Assembly (NCBI GenBank): GCA_016790385.1
Contig: JAEUNV010000572.1
Span: 1-13,925, forward strand
Source: Zoogloea sp.
GTDB taxonomy: Bacteria > Pseudomonadota > Gammaproteobacteria > Burkholderiales > Rhodocyclaceae
Length of the DNA stretch: 13,925 nt
Reading direction: 5' to 3'
Shown: positions 1 through 7,201 of the stretch, piece by piece
How the letters are laid out: each line of letters begins with the position of its first letter
Position numbering within the stretch: position 1 is the stretch's first letter
Notes under the pieces: generated by a model
Told to the model about the DNA's origin: nothing
Databases searched by the model: none
What the model saw: only the letters and a program-made list of their open reading frames with translations
Made by a program: the position numbers and the translations under genes

Positions 1-1
1 G

Positions 2-346
2 ATCGCGGAAGCGAGTTCGGAGCAGAGCAGCGGTATCGAGCAGGTGACGCAGGCGGTGGGCCAGATGGACGAGGTGACCCAACAGAATGCGGCCCTGGTG
101 GAAGAGGCCGCCGCTGCCGCCGAAAGCCTCGAAGAGCAGGCTCGCAGCCTTGTTCGCTCGGTCGCGATGTTCCGGCTTCAGGCGGGCAACCCGTCCGGCG
201 GGTCGGTGCAGGCGGTGCCCGACAACATTACCCGTTTGCCTGAGCGTGCCTCCAGGACGACAACGTCGCGTGGTGCTGCGCCGATTCCCAAGGTGCGCAG
301 AGCGAGTGGCGGGATTGAAGTTGAAGACGAGTGGGAAGAGTTTTGA
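2..346 (+). CDS. Methyl-accepting chemotaxis protein, C-terminal fragment with tethering pentapeptide
   Basis: This is the 3' end of a chemoreceptor gene; the 5' part lies outside the window. The reading frame is open from base 2 and gives about 114 residues. The first ~50 are the end of the MCP signalling coiled coil, with the typical [24 protein letters not shown] and [11 protein letters not shown] segments that carry methylation-helix heptads. A proline/serine/arginine-rich flexible tail of about 50 residues follows. The protein ends in E-W-E-E-F, which fits the x-aromatic-x-x-aromatic CheR/CheB docking pentapeptide known from enteric receptors (NWETF/NWESF). The next gene, cheR, starts 13 bp downstream, so receptor and methyltransferase are probably co-expressed. 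The ligand-binding part is not visible, so the stimulus cannot be named. Family assignment is secure; the tether function is inferred from the motif. Confidence 0.93.
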   Translation: MAEASSEQSSGIEQVTQAVGQMDEVTQQNAALVEEAAAAAESLEEQARSLVRSVAMFRLQAGNPSGGSVQAVPDNITRLPERASRTTTSRGAAPIPKVRRASGGIEVEDEWEEF

Positions 347-359
347 ATGAGGCCTGCCA

Positions 360-1292
360 ATGTCTGATAAGCCGTCACTCCGTGCTCCCAGAACACCGCC
401 AGCTGTTCGCCCATCGGTGCTAGGGCGGCCTGAGGGTACCCCCGCAGTTCGGCCATCAATCGCCGCACCGGAGCGTGAATTTGAGTTCTCCAATGGGGAT
501 TTCGAACGTGTCAGGGCGTTGATCTATAAACATGCCGGCATCTCCCTCTCCCCGATCAAGCAAGACATGGTTTACAGCCGTCTTGCCCGACGCCTTCGGG
601 CCAGGGGAGATCGAACATTCGCGGAATACCTGGATCGTGCTCAGCGGGAGCCGGAGGAGTGGGAGACCTTCGTCAATAGCCTCACCACCAACCTGACGTC
701 ATTCTTCCGGGAGGCGCATCATTTCGACATCTTGGCGGAGCGTCTCAGGAAGCACACTGCGAAGGCGCCCTTCCGGATCTGGTGCAGTGCGGCGTCTACG
801 GGAGAAGAGCCCTACAGTCTGGCGATCACGGCGTGCGAAGCATTCAACACCCTCGCGCCTCCCGTTCAGATCGTCGCGACGGACATCGATACAAATGTTC
901 TCGCCACGGCACAAAAGGGGGTCTACGGAATTGAACGTGTTGAGCGAATGTCGCGGGAGCGTGTGCAGCGCTTCTTTCTGAAAGGCACGGGAAGTCAGGA
1001 GGGGCAGGTGCGGGTGCGGCCCGACCTGCAAAGGCTCATCGAGTTCAAGCGCATCAATCTGCTCGACAAGAGCTGGGCGTTGCAGGGGCCTTTTGATGCC
1101 ATGTTCTGTCGCAACGTGATGATCTACTTCGATAAGCCGACCCAGCACGCAATCCTCGAGCGTTTCGTGCCACTCCTCAAGCCCGACGGGCTGCTCTTTG
1201 CGGGGCATTCCGAGAGCTTCCTGCACGCGGCCGATCTTTTCCGCTCTTTGGGGCGGACCGTGTATGAGAGGACGCCCGCCCGTGTACGCTGA
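360..1292 (+). CDS. cheR: Chemotaxis protein methyltransferase CheR
   Basis: CheR transfers methyl groups from S-adenosylmethionine to glutamates of chemoreceptors during adaptation. The protein has 310 residues. Residues 1-40 are an extra proline-rich tail with a repeated TP(P)AVRPS unit (about 12-19 and 27-33). The all-alpha N-terminal CheR domain follows, with NLTSFFRE at 111-118, then the Rossmann-like SAM domain with GEEPYS at 148-153, ATDID near 173-177, CRNVMIYFD at 250-258 and GHSES at 282-286. The beta-subdomain loop carries G-T-G at 209-211 followed by a VRVR strand, as in enteric CheR, a feature associated with pentapeptide-dependent enzymes. The ATG at 360 follows a weak ATGAGG-like site. 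The end overlaps the start of cheD. All expected catalytic motifs are present. Confidence 0.97.
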   Translation: MSDKPSLRAPRTPPAVRPSVLGRPEGTPAVRPSIAAPEREFEFSNGDFERVRALIYKHAGISLSPIKQDMVYSRLARRLRARGDRTFAEYLDRAQREPEEWETFVNSLTTNLTSFFREAHHFDILAERLRKHTAKAPFRIWCSAASTGEEPYSLAITACEAFNTLAPPVQIVATDIDTNVLATAQKGVYGIERVERMSRERVQRFFLKGTGSQEGQVRVRPDLQRLIEFKRINLLDKSWALQGPFDAMFCRNVMIYFDKPTQHAILERFVPLLKPDGLLFAGHSESFLHAADLFRSLGRTVYERTPARVR

Positions 1293-1896
1293 CGCCGGCT
1301 ACGTTGAGCACCTGGCCACGAATCGCTACTTCGATCGCACTTTCGGGTGTGACGCGGTCAAGGTGTTGCCTGGCGAATATTTCGTGACCACGTCTGATAT
1401 CGTTTTGGTAACGGTTTTGGGATCGTGCGTGACTGCGTGCGTGCGAGATCGTGACAAGGGCTTGGGTGGGATGAACCATTTCATGCTTCCGGAGAATGGA
1501 GGCGAGGCCGGCGTGCTATCGTCGTCGGCACGCTACGGCGCCTATGCCATGGAGGTACTTCTCAACCACCTGCTCAAACTGGGGGCGCGGCGCAGCAGTC
1601 TGGAAGCCAAGGTTTTTGGGGGGGGGAAAGTGTTGGCCAGCCTGGCTCAGGCCCAGGTGGGGGAAAAGAATGTGGACTTTGTCCTCGACTATCTTCAAAC
1701 CGAACGCATACCCATCGTGGCTCAGGATCTTCTCGATATCTATCCGCGCAAGGTTTATTTTTTCCCCCTCAGCGGGCGGGTGATGATGAAAAAGCTGGTG
1801 CGTGTGAAGAATGACACTCTCATCGCGCGGGAGCGCGAATATGAAGCGAGGCTTCGACGCGATAATGTTCAGGGCGACGTTGAGCTATTTGGATGA
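1264..1896 (+). CDS. cheD: Chemoreceptor glutamine deamidase CheD
   Basis: CheD hydrolyses specific receptor glutamines to glutamate and in some bacteria also binds CheC-type phosphatases; no cheC is seen here. From the ATG at 1264 the protein has 210 residues. The catalytic Cys is Cys55 in LGSC and the catalytic His is His72 in GGMNHFMLP, both in the conserved context. KVFGGGK at about 116-122 is a family motif and is encoded by a nine-G run. The start is uncertain: ATG 1264 overlaps cheR by 29 bp with GGGGCGG seven bases upstream, while GTG 1282 overlaps by 11 bp and has a good GAGAGGA site nine bases upstream. The frame is open further upstream to 1198, but that would lie deep in cheR and add unconserved sequence. 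The gene sits between cheR and cheB, a standard arrangement. Identification is firm; only the start is open. Confidence 0.95.
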   Translation: MRGRPPVYADAGYVEHLATNRYFDRTFGCDAVKVLPGEYFVTTSDIVLVTVLGSCVTACVRDRDKGLGGMNHFMLPENGGEAGVLSSSARYGAYAMEVLLNHLLKLGARRSSLEAKVFGGGKVLASLAQAQVGEKNVDFVLDYLQTERIPIVAQDLLDIYPRKVYFFPLSGRVMMKKLVRVKNDTLIAREREYEARLRRDNVQGDVELFG

Positions 1897-1930
1897 ACGA
1901 CTTTCGATTCGCACGGACTTGGGACTTAGA

Positions 1931-3025
1931 ATGGCCATTAAGGTACTTGTGATTGATGACTCTGCGCTGATGCGCAGTGTCTTGAGCGAGGTGATCAATT
2001 CGGCTCCCGATCTCGAGGTGGTGGGAACGGCGCCTGATCCCATCGTGGCCAGAGATCTGATCAAGACGCTCAATCCGGACGTCCTTACGCTCGACATTGA
2101 AATGCCGAAGATGGACGGCCTGGACTTTCTGGCGCGTTTGATGCGGCTTCGGCCCATGCCCGTCGTGATGATCTCGAGTTTGACCCAGCGTGGTTCCGAG
2201 GCGACGCTGCAGGCACTTGAGTTGGGAGCCGTTGATTTCGTCCCCAAACCCCGGCTTGACTCAAGTGCCGGCATCGAAGCCTATCGTGTAGAAATTTGTG
2301 ACAAGGTTCGATGCGCATTTGGTGCTCGTCCGAGGGTTCCGCAGATGACATCATCCCCCCTGAAACCCTTGCTGCGAGAGCCTCCCGGGGCGATCAACGG
2401 GCTTCCTGGAGGCCTCCCTTCGCAGGTCTTGCACGAGCGTCTGGTGCTGATTGGCGCGTCGACGGGAGGCACCGAGGCGATCAAGGAAGTGATATGTTCC
2501 ATGCCGGAACAAATGCCGGCGATTTTGATGGTTCAGCATATGCCCGAAATGTTTACGTCCTCTTTTGCAAAGCGTCTTGATGGCTTGTGCCGCTTGCGTG
2601 TGAAGGAGGCTGAGCATGGTGAGCGCGTGGTGCCGGGAACCGCTTACCTTGCTCCGGGGCATTCCCACCTGTCGGTCCGGCGGGTGGCAGGTGGCTATCA
2701 GTGCGAGCTGGCCCAGTCAGAGCCGGTGAATCGGCACCGTCCGGCGGTGGATGTGCTTTTCCATTCGGCGGCGAGTCAGGTGGGGGCGAACGGTGTGGGG
2801 GTTATCCTCACCGGAATGGGTAAGGACGGGGCTCAGGGATTGCTGGCGATGCGTCAGGCGGGTGCCTGGACGATCGGTCAGGATCAGGAGTCCTGCGTGG
2901 TCTACGGCATGCCGCGGGAGGCCGCCACCGTTGGAGCCCTCGATGAGGTTGCTCCGCTGCGTGAGGTCGGGCAGCGCGTGTTGAATCGTCTGCGGATGAC
3001 CGAGAGGCGAGGCGTCAGGGCCTAA
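1931..3025 (+). CDS. cheB: Protein-glutamate methylesterase/glutamine deamidase CheB
   Basis: CheB is a response regulator that, once phosphorylated by CheA, demethylates receptor methylglutamates. The protein has 364 residues. The receiver domain (about 1-125) has acidic D9/D10, phosphoacceptor Asp55 in [10 protein letters not shown], Ser82/Ser83, and Lys106 in VPKP. A linker of about 60 residues, rich in Pro, Gly and Leu, connects to the esterase domain. There the catalytic triad is Ser177 (GASTGG), His203 (VQHMP) and Asp299 (GMGKDGA), each offset +13 from the E. coli numbering. The ATG at 1931 is chosen because [11 protein letters not shown] is the normal receiver start and GGGA lies six bases upstream. 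The frame is open upstream to 1811 but overlaps cheD and lacks receiver features. The gap to cheD is 34 bp. All key residues are present. Confidence 0.97.
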   Translation: MAIKVLVIDDSALMRSVLSEVINSAPDLEVVGTAPDPIVARDLIKTLNPDVLTLDIEMPKMDGLDFLARLMRLRPMPVVMISSLTQRGSEATLQALELGAVDFVPKPRLDSSAGIEAYRVEICDKVRCAFGARPRVPQMTSSPLKPLLREPPGAINGLPGGLPSQVLHERLVLIGASTGGTEAIKEVICSMPEQMPAILMVQHMPEMFTSSFAKRLDGLCRLRVKEAEHGERVVPGTAYLAPGHSHLSVRRVAGGYQCELAQSEPVNRHRPAVDVLFHSAASQVGANGVGVILTGMGKDGAQGLLAMRQAGAWTIGQDQESCVVYGMPREAATVGALDEVAPLREVGQRVLNRLRMTERRGVRA

Positions 3026-3093
3026 GGCCCGCGTTAGTGGCTGGTCGATTTCGGCGACACCGCGTCAGTCAGTGATAGAACAGAGGCAACAAA

Positions 3094-3399
3094 ATGGATA
3101 CGAGCGTCAGCACCCAGCAGAGTCAGGCCAGGATTCAGCTTTCCGGAAGATTCGATTTCAATTCCCATCGAGAGTTTCGCGATGCGGTCGACCGCGCCCT
3201 GGGCAGTCCGGGGACCACGGAGGTGGCGGTAGACCTCGGTAATGTCGCCTACCTCGACAGTTCGGCCCTGGGCATGTTGTTAATGCTGAGGGACAAGGCC
3301 AAGAGTTCCGGTAAAACCGTTTGCCTTGCAAATGCCAAGGGAAGCGTGCGGCAGGTTCTGGATATCGCCAACTTTGGCAAGCTGTTCCCGATCGTCTGA
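3094..3399 (+). CDS. STAS-domain anti-sigma-factor antagonist (HsbA/SpoIIAA-like)
   Basis: This is a 101-residue single-domain STAS protein. In partner-switching systems such proteins bind a serine kinase or anti-sigma factor when unphosphorylated and are released on phosphorylation. The sequence starts with the expected beta strands (ARIQLSGRFDF). It carries the diagnostic YLDSSALGMLL at 53-63, where Ser56 or Ser57 is the expected phosphorylation site. Its end, DIANFGKLFPIV, is typical of the family. The ATG at 3094 has AGAGG seven bases upstream. The gene lies 68 bp after cheB, and the next gene, a combined phosphatase/serine kinase, starts 2 bp after its stop codon. That pairing matches the Pseudomonas HsbA/HsbR module, in which HsbA interacts with the anti-FliA factor FlgM. 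The STAS call is firm; the HsbA-like role is inferred from motif and neighbour. Confidence 0.88.
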   Translation: MDTSVSTQQSQARIQLSGRFDFNSHREFRDAVDRALGSPGTTEVAVDLGNVAYLDSSALGMLLMLRDKAKSSGKTVCLANAKGSVRQVLDIANFGKLFPIV

Positions 3400-3401
3400 C
3401 G

Positions 3402-5138
3402 GTGCTGGAGCACGAAGCCGAATCCCTCTTCATCCTCGTTGTTGACGACAATCCCGATGATCTCTACCTGATTCGGCGGGATCTTCTGGCCCTGGGGCAT
3501 CGTGTTGCCGGGGTGAGTACGGCGGTCGAAGCGCTGGATCACATTGCGCAAGCCTATCCAGACGTTCTCATGACGGATGTCGGTCTGCCCGGGATGGACG
3601 GAATCGAACTGTTGAAGATGGTTCGTGCCCGTACCGATCGCAGCTGGATTCCCAGTCTCGTCTTTACCGGCAGCCTCGACGAGGCAACCCAGATGCGGGC
3701 GCTTGAGGCAGGGGCTGATGCCTATCTGTGCAAGCCCGCCTCGCGGGAGATGCTGCACGCCAAATTGGGCGTGATTCTGCGTCTGAAAGCCATGCAGCGT
3801 CAGGCCGAGGCTCGCAATCGGGAGCTGGCACGGTATCGCAGTCTGCAGGAAGAAGAGCAGCGTCTTGCCCGTTTCGTGATGGAGCGCCTGATCAACCGGG
3901 AAGCGTTGGGGGATCCGGCTGTTTCGCACTGGATCGCCTCGGCGGCAGAATTCAGCGGCGACCTCATTGCCGCTGCACGCACTCCGGGTAATGTGCTGCA
4001 TGTGCTGTTGGCGGACGGTGCAGGCCATGGACTGGCGGCTTCGCTCAATGTGCTTCCCGTCACCGCGCCTTTTTATCGCATGACCGAGCGTGGCTTTGGC
4101 ATCGATGCCATTGCCCGAGAAATAAATAGCAAGGTGCGTGCGCTCCTTCCGGTGGATCGCTTCATTGCCGCCACCTTGGTGGCGGTTAACTTCCGGGAGC
4201 GCTACATCACGGTCTGGAATGGTGGCAATCCCGGGCCATTGCTGGTCCGGCCGGACGGCTGCGTGCGCCTGCATTTCAATCGCCACCACTTCCCCCTGGG
4301 GGTTGTGGATGACGATGAGTTCGACGGAACTGTCGACTCCCATGTGGTCAGCCCCCATGACCATTTATTGCTTTTCTCTGATGGCCTGATTGAACTTGAG
4401 GACACGGCGGGCCAGGCTTTGGGTGTCGACGGGCTGGGTGCCGCACTCAATGGCTTGAGGGCCGACTTGCGTTTGCCCAGGCTTACGGAGATCGTTCACG
4501 ATCTCACCGGGGGGAGTCCGCCACGGGACGATATATCGATCGCCCATATTGCCCTTACGGATACACCTCAGCCGGTTCCTGCGGTGACTTCCAGCGACTT
4601 CCCGGTCGCCCGGACGGCCAGTGACTGGCGTTTTGTGCTGCGCCTGGGGGCTGCCGATCTGAAACGGCTCGATGCCGTACCCCTCGTGCTTGGTGCCATC
4701 GAGCAATTCGAGGGCGTGCGTCCCTTCGCGGGACGTCTCTTCCTCGTGTTATCCGAACTCTTCAACAATGCCCTGGATCATGGGCTGCTCCGCTTGCCCT
4801 CGTCGCTGAAGGTCGGCGCGGAGGGGATGGACGTCTTTCTCGACGAGCGCGCTCGTCGCCTGGCGAGACTGGAGATGGGGGCGGTGGAGTTTGAACTCTC
4901 CCTGCGCCAGGGGGACGGGCAGCCGCCCGTGCTGCACATCAGCTGCGCGGATACCGGTCCGGGTTTTGATCACGAGGAGCAGATCCGTTGTGCGGCGGGC
5001 GAGCCGTCGCGCGAGGACATTCTCAAAGGTCATGGCCGAGGGATTCCCCTCTTGCTGCGGGTTTGCGAGGAAGTACGCTACAGCGGTGTGGGCAATCGGG
5101 TCGACGTGCTTTTCCGGCTTGCCGAGAAAACGGGGTGA
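3402..5138 (+). CDS. HsbR-like regulator: receiver, PP2C/SpoIIE phosphatase and GHKL serine kinase
   Basis: A 578-residue three-domain signalling protein, probably acting on the adjacent STAS protein. The receiver (about 8-125) has D15/D16, phosphoacceptor Asp59, Thr89 and Lys111 (LCKP). A charged coiled-coil linker runs from about 127 to 160. The PP2C/SpoIIE domain (about 175-385) keeps the metal ligands: Asp187 (FSGD), Asp205-Gly206 (ADGAGHG), Asp327 (FSDGL) and Asp376/377 (RDDIS). The C-terminal GHKL domain (about 420-575) has an N box with Glu452, Asn456 and DHG 459-461, a G1 box DTGPG 517-521, and a G2 box GHGRG 543-547, as in SpoIIAB-type serine kinases. Both opposing activities therefore look intact. 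GTG 3402 is chosen because it follows the STAS stop by 2 bp (likely translational coupling; no clear ribosome binding site). An in-frame ATG at 3321 would overlap the STAS gene. Confidence 0.87.
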   Translation: MLEHEAESLFILVVDDNPDDLYLIRRDLLALGHRVAGVSTAVEALDHIAQAYPDVLMTDVGLPGMDGIELLKMVRARTDRSWIPSLVFTGSLDEATQMRALEAGADAYLCKPASREMLHAKLGVILRLKAMQRQAEARNRELARYRSLQEEEQRLARFVMERLINREALGDPAVSHWIASAAEFSGDLIAAARTPGNVLHVLLADGAGHGLAASLNVLPVTAPFYRMTERGFGIDAIAREINSKVRALLPVDRFIAATLVAVNFRERYITVWNGGNPGPLLVRPDGCVRLHFNRHHFPLGVVDDDEFDGTVDSHVVSPHDHLLLFSDGLIELEDTAGQALGVDGLGAALNGLRADLRLPRLTEIVHDLTGGSPPRDDISIAHIALTDTPQPVPAVTSSDFPVARTASDWRFVLRLGAADLKRLDAVPLVLGAIEQFEGVRPFAGRLFLVLSELFNNALDHGLLRLPSSLKVGAEGMDVFLDERARRLARLEMGAVEFELSLRQGDGQPPVLHISCADTGPGFDHEEQIRCAAGEPSREDILKGHGRGIPLLLRVCEEVRYSGVGNRVDVLFRLAEKTG

Positions 5139-5175
5139 AGCGTGAAAAACCGCCGCATCCGATAGGAACGGGCGC

Positions 5176-5202
5176 TTAAGTTCACTAAGGCTGCGCCGAT
5201 AA
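5176..5202 (+). promoter_or_regulatory. Sigma-28 (FliA) promoter for the second chemoreceptor gene
   Basis: The -35-like element TTAAGTTC (5176-5183) matches TAAAGTTT at six of eight positions. After exactly 11 bases comes GCCGATAA (5195-5202), a perfect match to the FliA -10 element. The site lies in the 112-bp gap between the phosphatase/kinase gene and the chemoreceptor gene, on the correct strand. Transcription would be expected to start roughly 6-8 bases downstream of the -10. Flagellar class III control of receptor genes by FliA is well established in proteobacteria; use of this site is inferred. Confidence 0.85.
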
Positions 5203-5250
5203 ACGCCTCGAAACCTTTGGCGCCTGCGCAATGCAGGGTCGAGGAATAAG

Positions 5251-7017
5251 GTGTCGGCGATGCGCTATCCGCCGGTCCCAGGGGGCGGGTTTGCTAACCC
5301 GCTTTCTTATCCTAATGCGCGGGGATGGCCGTCTATCATGCAAATTCCTATCATTTCCCTATTGGCAGGGCTCCTGGCGGGGGGCGGCGCCTTGGGGGCC
5401 GGCGTGGCTTTCGGTCTCTCCGTTTCCGCGGGTTTCGTCGGTGTATGCGTCGCGCTCGGGATCACCGTTGGAGTGGCCTTCCTGGTGTCGGCGAGGGTTT
5501 TGTTCATACATCCCCTGGCCGAATTGCGGGACACCATCCGTGCCATGCACAAGGACGGAGATCTCTCCCGTAGGGTGAGCGTTTCGGCGGGACATGTGGG
5601 TGAGGTCGAGGTTGTATTCAATGAGTTGATCGGCAGCTTCCAGGGCATCGTCGGCAAAGTCATATTTGACGCGCAACGGGTCCACGAGGCGGCAGAGCTC
5701 CTTTCCGGCCACGCGGGTCAGGTGGCCGACGGGTCAAGCAGCCAGCAGGGTGCTGCCGAGTGCATGGTGTCTGCCATTGAGCAGATGACCCACGGGGTTA
5801 ATGTGGTTGCGGAACATGCCAGCCAGACCGCGGCCAATGCCCAGGTTGCGCGGGATCTCTCGGTAAAAGGCGCGGAGGTTGTCGCCAGCGCCTCTCGGGA
5901 GATCGAGCAGATTGCCCGGTCGGTGGAGAGCTCCGCCAAAGTGATCTCCGCCCTCGGGGATCGCTCCGAGGCGATCAGCGGAATCGTAAAAGTCATCCGC
6001 GAGATTGCCGACCAGACCACCCTGCTGGCGCTCAATGCCGCCATCGAGGCGGCCCGGGCGGGCGAGCAGGGGCGCGGCTTTGCGGTTGTGGCCGATGAGG
6101 TACGCAAGCTGGCGGAACGCACGTCGGCGGCGACGACCGAGATCGGAACAATGATCTCGGCGATCCAGGGAGAAACCCGCAGCGCGATTGCCTCGATCGA
6201 TGCGGGTAGCGCGCAGGCGCATGCCGGCGCAGAGCTGGCCCAGAGAGCCGCGGGTTCACTTCAGCAGATCAATGAAGGCGCCCATCAGACGATGGAGAAG
6301 GTCGATGCCATCGCTGCAGCGATCAACACCCATAGCCGAGAGGCAGATCAGATTGTTGGCCATGTGCGGCAAATCATGGAGATGGTCGGGCGTAACTCGG
6401 CAGGGGCGAAGGAAACCTTGATCGAGGCCACCAGCCTGAGCGGTCTGGCGGTCAATCTCAAGGAGATCAGCCGGGTGTTCAAGCTGGGTGCCGCTGGTGA
6501 GTTGGCGATGACCATTCACAAGAAGATGCCGGACGTCGTGAGGGACGGTGCGCGCCAAATGGGCCTGCTCCTGGAGCAGGCGATTTCAGGTGGGCAGTTG
6601 ACCGAGGCCGATCTGTTCGATGATGCCTACCGGCCGATCGCGAATACCCGGCCCCAGAAATACAGTACGCGCTTTGACACTCTGACCGACCGCGTCTTTC
6701 CCGTGCTTCAGGAGCGTTTGCTCGATGCGAATCCGGAGGTTGTCTATGCCATCGGAACCGATCGCAATGGCTACGTGCCGACTCACAACAAGCGTTTCTC
6801 GCAGCCCTTGACGGGTGACTATGAGAAGGACTTCGTCGGAAACCGCAGCAAGCGCGTCTTTGACGACCCCGTCGGCAAGCAGTGCGGCAAGCACGAGATG
6901 CCCTTCCTGATCCAGACCTATCGCCGCGATACCGGCGAGATCATGCACGACATCTCCGCGCCGGTTTATGTCAATGGACGGCATTGGGGCGGTTTTCGCA
7001 TCGGCTACCGGGCCTGA
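5251..7017 (+). CDS. Methyl-accepting chemotaxis protein with minimal periplasmic part and C-terminal Cache-like domain
   Basis: A 588-residue receptor from GTG 5251, which has GAGGA five bases upstream. Two hydrophobic helices (about 33-56 and 60-87) are separated by only a few residues, so there is essentially no periplasmic sensor. A HAMP domain (about 85-140, with [10 protein letters not shown] and DLSRRV) and the MCP signalling domain (about 150-410) follow. The hairpin tip is conserved ([20 protein letters not shown], 251-270, then [16 protein letters not shown]). Residues about 420-588 form an extra domain ending in [12 protein letters not shown], which resembles the C-terminal strands of Cache/PAS-like sensors, with a CGKH motif at 545-548. 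There is no tethering pentapeptide. An alternative ATG at 5338 (559 residues) starts just before the first membrane helix and would leave the hairpin at 5285-5302 untranslated. The gene has its own FliA-type promoter and terminator. Receptor identity is certain; start and ligand are not. Confidence 0.92.
   Translation: MSAMRYPPVPGGGFANPLSYPNARGWPSIMQIPIISLLAGLLAGGGALGAGVAFGLSVSAGFVGVCVALGITVGVAFLVSARVLFIHPLAELRDTIRAMHKDGDLSRRVSVSAGHVGEVEVVFNELIGSFQGIVGKVIFDAQRVHEAAELLSGHAGQVADGSSSQQGAAECMVSAIEQMTHGVNVVAEHASQTAANAQVARDLSVKGAEVVASASREIEQIARSVESSAKVISALGDRSEAISGIVKVIREIADQTTLLALNAAIEAARAGEQGRGFAVVADEVRKLAERTSAATTEIGTMISAIQGETRSAIASIDAGSAQAHAGAELAQRAAGSLQQINEGAHQTMEKVDAIAAAINTHSREADQIVGHVRQIMEMVGRNSAGAKETLIEATSLSGLAVNLKEISRVFKLGAAGELAMTIHKKMPDVVRDGARQMGLLLEQAISGGQLTEADLFDDAYRPIANTRPQKYSTRFDTLTDRVFPVLQERLLDANPEVVYAIGTDRNGYVPTHNKRFSQPLTGDYEKDFVGNRSKRVFDDPVGKQCGKHEMPFLIQTYRRDTGEIMHDISAPVYVNGRHWGGFRIGYRA
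5285..5308 (+). promoter_or_regulatory. GC-rich hairpin with T-rich tail near the 5' end of the chemoreceptor gene
   Basis: GCGGGTT (5285-5291) and AACCCGC (5296-5302) form a perfect 7-bp stem with a 4-base loop (TGCT), followed by TTTCTT. The shape is that of a short intrinsic terminator or attenuator. It lies about 85 bases after the FliA promoter and between the two candidate start codons, GTG 5251 and ATG 5338. If translation begins at 5338 it is a leader element; if at 5251 it is inside the coding sequence. Function is inferred only. Confidence 0.4.
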
Positions 7018-7052
7018 TCCGGAGCCTTCCACCGAGTTCAGTGAGAGCGTTG

Positions 7053-7080
7053 GGCTCGCCACAGGGCGAGCCATTTTTTT
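7053..7080 (+). terminator. Rho-independent terminator after the chemoreceptor gene
   Basis: GGCTCGCC (7053-7060) pairs perfectly with GGCGAGCC (7065-7072) around the 4-base loop ACAG. An A and seven T residues (7074-7080) follow. It sits 35 bp after the chemoreceptor stop codon and before the next FliA-type promoter, so it separates the receptor unit from the cheV-cheA unit. This is a canonical intrinsic terminator. Confidence 0.95.
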
Positions 7081-7115
7081 GTCTGGGGCAACCGCTCTTG
7101 ACGAAAAGCGAAGCC

Positions 7116-7142
7116 TCAAGAATGTGTGTCCCCCGCCGATAT
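7116..7142 (+). promoter_or_regulatory. Sigma-28 (FliA) promoter for the cheV-cheV-cheY-cheZ-cheA unit
   Basis: TCAAGAAT (7116-7123) resembles the FliA -35 element (five of eight positions of TAAAGTTT, with the TCAAG form seen in pseudomonads). After exactly 11 bases comes GCCGATAT (7135-7142), seven of eight matches to the -10. It lies between the terminator at 7053-7080 and the first cheV start at 7202. The remaining intergenic sequence (7143-7201) holds the leader and a GGAG ribosome binding site at 7191-7194. Confidence 0.75.
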
Positions 7143-7201
7143 TGCTTGCAGATCGGAGCCTGCGCCATTGGGTCGGCAGGGGTCCGAGACGGAGACTGAG
7201 C

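Noticed and set aside
3825..3840. TGGCACG resembling a sigma-54 -24 element
   Set aside because: It is inside a coding region, and the -12 half is one base out of register and mismatched.
3249..4364. 371-codon open frame on the minus strand opposite the STAS and phosphatase/kinase genes
   Set aside because: It is a shadow of two well-supported genes with clear domain motifs; no family signal and no promoter.
5139..5165. Second FliA-like -10 (TCCGATAG) upstream of the chosen promoter
   Set aside because: The -10 is imperfect and there is no -35 element at the required distance, while a perfect site lies 30 bp downstream.
5285..5302. Possible tRNA anticodon arm (GCT loop)
   Set aside because: No acceptor, D or T arm, and no T-loop sequence can be found around it.
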